From the NCBI GenBank assembly GCA_030062745.1, contig CP099848.1, positions 17,409,081 to 17,473,080 on the forward strand: DNA of 64,000 bases, given 5' to 3'. This document shows positions 59,713 through 64,000 of this stretch, one piece after another. The first letter of the stretch is position 1. Each line of letters opens with the position of its first letter. The stretch is from Capitulum mitella. Lineage: Eukaryota > Arthropoda > Thecostraca > Pollicipedomorpha > Pollicipedidae. The notes under the pieces were generated by a model. The model was given only the letters and a program-made list of their open reading frames with translations, did no database searches and had not been told where the DNA came from. Made by a program: the position numbers and the translations under genes.

Positions 59713-62156
59713 CTGGAACAGTCCAGAAGACGAACAGCGGCTTTACATTGACGTCGATGCAGAAATTACAGTCTGAGTGGTGTTAACATATGACAGATGA
59801 AGTGGGGATTTTCTGGTGATGATTACAAACTGGACTCCTAGGTCCTGCATGGGCCAGCACTTTCATCGCTGAAGCTCCTGGGGATTCACATGTTTTATGT
59901 CTTCGTTTCATGAGGTGCCTTTCGGCATCGTTATAAAGACTATAAGATAGCATGTTTCCAGAGACCAGAAATTTCCCACAGAGAAGGGACGAAATTCGTA
60001 GAGAATCCGTGGTCACGGAATTTTACCGGATTCCTCTATAGAAGCTGTTGCATGTACCGCGTCAAATTAAGGCTGAACCTTGAGGCTGGCTCGCATCACA
60101 CTGAAGTCCAGTAATCTTTAGAGGCGGAGTTGTGGCCCACTTTTTCTGTACGGTGGTTCAAGTTACCCCAGTTTCTCTGCGCGGTAGCCAACTCAAAGCA
60201 AATTTCCATGAGCGGTAGTCTAAAGCCCACATTAAGGCTTCATTTTCTGCATTAGTTTGCAGGGCTGATTTCAGAATGAGTTCCCACAAATGTTCAATGG
60301 TCGACACTGTTCCTGGAGCCAGCCAATGGAGCCTGTAAAAAAATATAAGAAAACCCCGTACGTCTCACTGACTAGGCGAAACAATCCAGAAGCTTGCGGT
60401 GGCCTCATTCTTCCGATGAAGGGTCACCAGAGTACCTTTAAAATGCAGAGCTACCTCCGCTTGCATTATCTGTGAAGACGAACTTCTATCGCCTGTTGTT
60501 TGCCTTCTTTTTCAAAACATCTTGACCATGAGAGCATTTCCTTAGCGTTACCTCACTGGTTGAGATATTTCACCAGCCAACTGGCTGATAAAATTCTAGA
60601 CCTTTGGCTATTTGATAATGTCTTGTCTGATCTTTTTCAGTGAGACAGTGACGTGACAGGTGATCTCAAATGAGGTCACGCCAGTGGATTCTGGTCTCTA
60701 TTGGATGCCATGGCAGGCAAACTATAGGACGTTTTTGAGGGGCCAGAACAACTTCTGACGATGAAAAAGGTTTGAAACTACTGGTCCTATACAAATTAGT
60801 GCTTCCGAATATCTCGTGATCTTCCCGAGATCAACGCCAAGTCAAAAACGGTCAGCAACATGAACTCAATATTTTGACCTAAGATGACCTTGGCCTAAGT
60901 TCAGAGGCCATTGCCGCGCCCTGGATGACATACGTAAGACTGAGCAAGACCGATAACCGTAAGGCATGTAAACATTTGCCACGCGATGAAGACCGTAACC
61001 GTACCACTTTTTCTCCATAACTTGGATCAAGGAGGCCATATAGGTCCGTGACCTGTGAAGGCGGTCAGCTGGGATATTTCGGGATTACGCGTGTTGAGTA
61101 CTCAGCATCCTTAACTTCACAGTGGTCGATACAGTCGCTTTAGGACAACTTGCAAAGAACCTCAGGAGAGTTGTATCAACGCACCCTCTGAATCTCCAAG
61201 ACAGATAAGTGGCAAAGCGTACTGAGCAGGCCTCTACAAGTACTGGAAGCCAAAACGTAAAAAGAAACAAATCGTCTATGGCACGCTTTCTTGCTGACGC
61301 GCCATCGCTCATTACTTCGTTGCTGTTTGCCGTCAGTTGTGGTAGGGATCCCCTCCCCAGCAGTTAACTGGTCGTCGAACAGGGGACCCGAGACCGCCTT
61401 CCCCAGGGAGGATTCCGACTCGCGCTCGCTGACCCGAGGTGACAGCGGGGTTCGTTCGATTATCGAAGCCCTGTGTGTGGGCCTGCGAGAGTGGCGGCGA
61501 CCGCCTGGTGATTCGTTCGGTTATCCAATAAGTCTGGCTTCGTCTACTTAGAACGCCGCCACCTGAGGACAGGCCCGGTCTGTGATCATCTTCCAGGTGC
61601 AGACAGCAGCTGTTCAGTTCGATCGGCATCACGTGAAAACGATCAACGTTTAGCCTGCTGAAGGAAATACTGGTCCACCTTTTCGCGGAAGTTTTGAATG
61701 CCAGTGCCGTTCTTCTGAACCGATCACATAAAATCAGATGGTGCGAACCACGGGCATCGCCATCGCAAAGTACAGGGCGAACATTTGTGGAAACTTTACA
61801 GAATGAGCTTCAAATGTACGCTTTATGCTCATGCTTCGGGATTATCCCGTCAGTCTTCATTCAAACATTCTACTAACGCCCGTTTACACTACATGCAATT
61901 GGTAAATACAGTTCTCATCACGCATTCGCTTTTCGGGAAGCTCTTACCTCCGATTCGAAAACCATGGCGGCGCCTGTGTTAACACAAGTCGCAACGGAGT
62001 CGAAACTCGAAGCAACTAACCCACGTAAAAACTGCTCGCTGCCGACGTGAAATAAAAACGGGCGAAAACTGTTTCCGACACCGGAAGTCAAGGCCGATGA
62101 CCTAAGATGAGGTCACGGCTGGGTCTGGCCAGACTCCGGAGGACGGGTCGTCTCAC
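59713..62156 (-). other. SLC45 intron, 2.44 kb
   Basis: The intron begins GTGAGACG (read down from 62156) and ends with the pyrimidine-rich acceptor at 59713. It has no recognisable gene. Short frames at 61291-61632 are GC-rich and uninformative. Two similar strings (GTTCGTTCGATTATC and ATTCGTTCGGTTATC, about 61450 and 61512) form a loose direct repeat. Confidence 0.75.
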
Positions 62157-62331
62157 CGATCCGGAGACATGGTAGCGGGCCACCAGTAGGTACGGCATGG
62201 TGAACAGGGTGGAGTACATGACGCCGGCGCAGGCCGAGAACACGATCACGGCCACGCGGTGTCGCAGCGTGGCCATGAACACCATGCCGACCGCGTACAC
62301 CAGCTGGCCGCCCACGTAAACCGGTCGCGCC
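62157..62331 (-). CDS. SLC45-family transporter, exon with TM9-TM10
   Basis: The acceptor GTGGCCGCAG precedes 62331 and the donor is TCG|GTGAGA at 62157/62156. The 175 bases complete the split arginine codon of the previous exon (AG + G), then give 58 codons ending in phase 0. The peptide ARPVYVGGQLVYAVGMVFMA begins TM9, and AVIVFSACAGVMYSTLFTMP with YLLVARYH forms TM10. This is the conserved core of the C-terminal half of SLC45 proteins. Confidence 0.9.
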
Positions 62332-62661
62332 CTGCGGCCACGGGAGGCGGACACCGTGAGAGGTGCAGCAGGCCAGCATGACGCCTTAGTTTACTGGAAG
62401 GGCTCTATGACCATCGAAGGAGCAATCCGGGGATATCATTGCGATCATTGCGATTGTCTAATGGGCAGCTTTATTATTACATCTCAATCGTCAGCTGTCA
62501 ACATCAATTATGTGCATAGTGGGCCTCAATAAAGAACCGCAAACAGGTTCAAGCACTTACGTTCCCAGGAAAATATAAGGAGAACTTTGCAGTCGCCACA
62601 GTCAACAGCTGGCAACAGAGGCTTAGGTCGCGGACGCTGTCCTGTCAGCCTCGGACCGTAC

Positions 62662-62792
62662 CTAAAGCGGCGGACCAGCTTCTCGATGAGGAATGAGTAG
62701 AGAGAACAGGAGAGTGAGTAGACGGCCATGCCCCAGCAACCGAAGCGCACTCCGTCCTCGTACGCTTGGCGGGAGGCGGTGCCCTCTGTGGC
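62662..62792 (-). CDS. SLC45-family transporter, exon with TM8
   Basis: The acceptor GCCGTGCATCAG precedes 62792 and the donor is TTTAG|GTACGG at 62662/62661. The 131 bases encode 43 residues plus two bases of an arginine codon. The string YEDGVRFGCWGMAVYSLSCS and the following IEKLVRRF are family landmarks leading into the cytoplasmic loop before TM9. The introns on either side are 281 and 330 bp. Confidence 0.9.
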
Positions 62793-63073
62793 CTGATGCA
62801 CGGCAAAGTCAGAACTCAGGAGGCAGGCGGCTGGGAATGGTTCAAGAAGCACGCCACAACTAGCGAATAACCTGACACATCTGGCACAACGAATTTCCAG
62901 CGCATAAGGCGTGTCATGGAAAGTTCCACCACTTTTATCGACAAAATGTCGGGACTGCTTTTCCCGCACTCCACTCCAGCTAAAAACGACACGATATCGT
63001 GTTTGCGAATCGTGAAATCGTAAAAAAAAATCGTGAAAAGTTTGACAAGCGAGAGCTATACACGAACCCTTAC

Positions 63074-63265
63074 CTGTGGATCTCCGCCGAAAACAGCCTC
63101 ACCCACGAAGTCGGTGAAATAGAGAGAATAGCAGACGAGAGACATCCAGCAGAAGAGGTTGGTCACGCAGAGCACTCGTAGGGAGGCCGGCATGTAGACG
63201 ATGGAGAGGAGGTACTCCTTCAGCGAGGCCCGCTCCTCCTCGTCTGGCTTCGGAAACGCTGCCAC
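63074..63265 (-). CDS. SLC45-family transporter, exon with TM7 (first visible exon)
   Basis: The acceptor CTGTGCCCCAG precedes 63265 and the donor is CACAG|GTAAGG at 63074/63073. It has 64 codons, phase 0 at both ends. An acidic stretch (PKPDEEERASLKEYLLS) from the central cytoplasmic loop leads into TM7, with VTNLFCWMSLVCYSLYFTDF and VGEAVFGGDP. The N-terminal half (TM1-TM6) should lie beyond 64000, because no further exon is visible in 63266-64000. The window therefore shows about 241 residues, all of TM7-TM12. Confidence 0.9.
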
Positions 63266-64000
63266 CTGGGGCACAGCAGTGAACGTTTGGTGGCCAGCAG
63301 TTTGGGTTTGAGGAACAATTTTTTTTTCTCGTCGAGAACTGAGAGGCGAGGGAGTGCCAGTGCAGTTACAGACCATAGTTAAGTTTATAGTTTTGATATT
63401 GAGGACTGAATAAAATTACACCTAATGATGTTCAAGTCATAGTAATTTCATGACTGCAAGGAAAAAGAGTCGTGATGCCATGCTATGACGTCAGCCACGA
63501 ATCCCATGTGTGTGTGTGTGTGTGTGTTGGGAAAGACACTTGGATAATTACAACCTCCCCCTCCACGAGAAGGTTCCCGTTTCCCTGGAAAATGTGCGTG
63601 CTTGAAATTCCGCAAAGCATTTGAAAAATACGAGCTGGGTTGTGCTAAACGCATCACTCCCTAGTCACTCTCTCAGCTCCCACCCACTTTCGCAGCCCTT
63701 CTCTTTGTGTGAAATCCTGGTGCCACCTCTGGAGTCAGCGTCAGTTACGGGTGTTCCTTTTTGAATGAAGTGAGGATGGCTACGCAGACATTTTCCCGAC
63801 AGATCCAAATAATTCTCGTTCCTTTGGGTCTCTTCTTTCGGGATGTTTAGTCAACATAGGGATGCCGGAGATTCTAGCGATTCCAAACTGAATTCAATTT
63901 GGCTCAAGTTGGGATGCCGCAGCGAGAAATGCTTAGCACTGGTTTGCCTGCAAGCTTGGACGCTATCTCTCCAACATCTGTGCCCCGGTTTGGCTTCAAG
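63266..64000. other. SLC45 intron sequence to the window edge, with (GT)n
   Basis: No exon is recognised. A (GT)n tract of about 10-11 units lies at 63508-63530. By gene structure this should be intron upstream of the TM7 exon. Confidence 0.5.

Overview
This is a gene-poor, repeat-rich nuclear window from an animal, most likely an arthropod. It contains spliced genes with GT-AG introns, CpG-rich islands, microsatellites and many decayed DNA transposons. There is no bacterial operon structure, no rRNA gene and no CRISPR array. A vrille-type bZIP gene points to arthropods. A crustacean or chelicerate is possible, but I cannot place it further from sequence alone.

Two host genes can be supported. 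(1) A vrille/NFIL3-type bZIP repressor (+ strand, coding 50195-51474, coding exon opening at a splice acceptor at 50180). Its reading frame breaks at a 7-C run at 50783-50789, where one base appears to be missing. (2) The last four coding exons of an SLC45-family sugar transporter (- strand, 63265 to 59485). They encode TM7-TM12, and the 5' half lies beyond the right edge. The two genes converge, with about 8 kb between their stop codons. GC-rich DNA lies upstream of vrille (44.5-50.2 kb). A cluster of CACGTG E-boxes at 48258-48494 is a candidate clock-controlled element.

The remainder is mostly transposon relics. The main group has TTAA target duplications, termini of the type TTAACCCTATTCCCGG or TTAAACCCGCGC, and G/C-rich hairpins just inside the ends. 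It resembles piggyBac-type non-autonomous elements. Copies lie at 416-1953, about 13150-14400, 26473-27693, 28727-29943, 40152-41382, 54791-55021 and about 57640-58345, with a larger candidate at 9163-12001. A second group consists of hAT-type MITEs with CAGGG-like ends and 8-bp target duplications (1229-1545, 3996-4196, 15111-15257, 20743-20880, 40305-40885). Two of these are nested inside TTAA elements. Other relics are two inverted copies of one transposon at 16.1-18.7 kb, tRNA-derived SINE-like sequences near 7.4, 8.1 and 10.5 kb, and an inverted 0.5-kb repeat pair at 23.1 and 27.8 kb. A broken intronless pseudogene of a multicopy animal protein family lies at 24.64-26.05 kb.

Tandem repeats include a clean 38-bp x 6 array at 37525-37760 and degenerate GC-rich minisatellites at 19.5, 32.8, 38.6, 47.9 and 49.5 kb. 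Long stretches between these features hold nothing I can identify and are listed as such. I found no convincing new multigene system. The most informative observations are the TTAA superfamily with subterminal hairpins and nested hAT insertions, the nuclear-receptor-like half-sites they carry, the frameshift in vrille, and the local excess of CACGTG.
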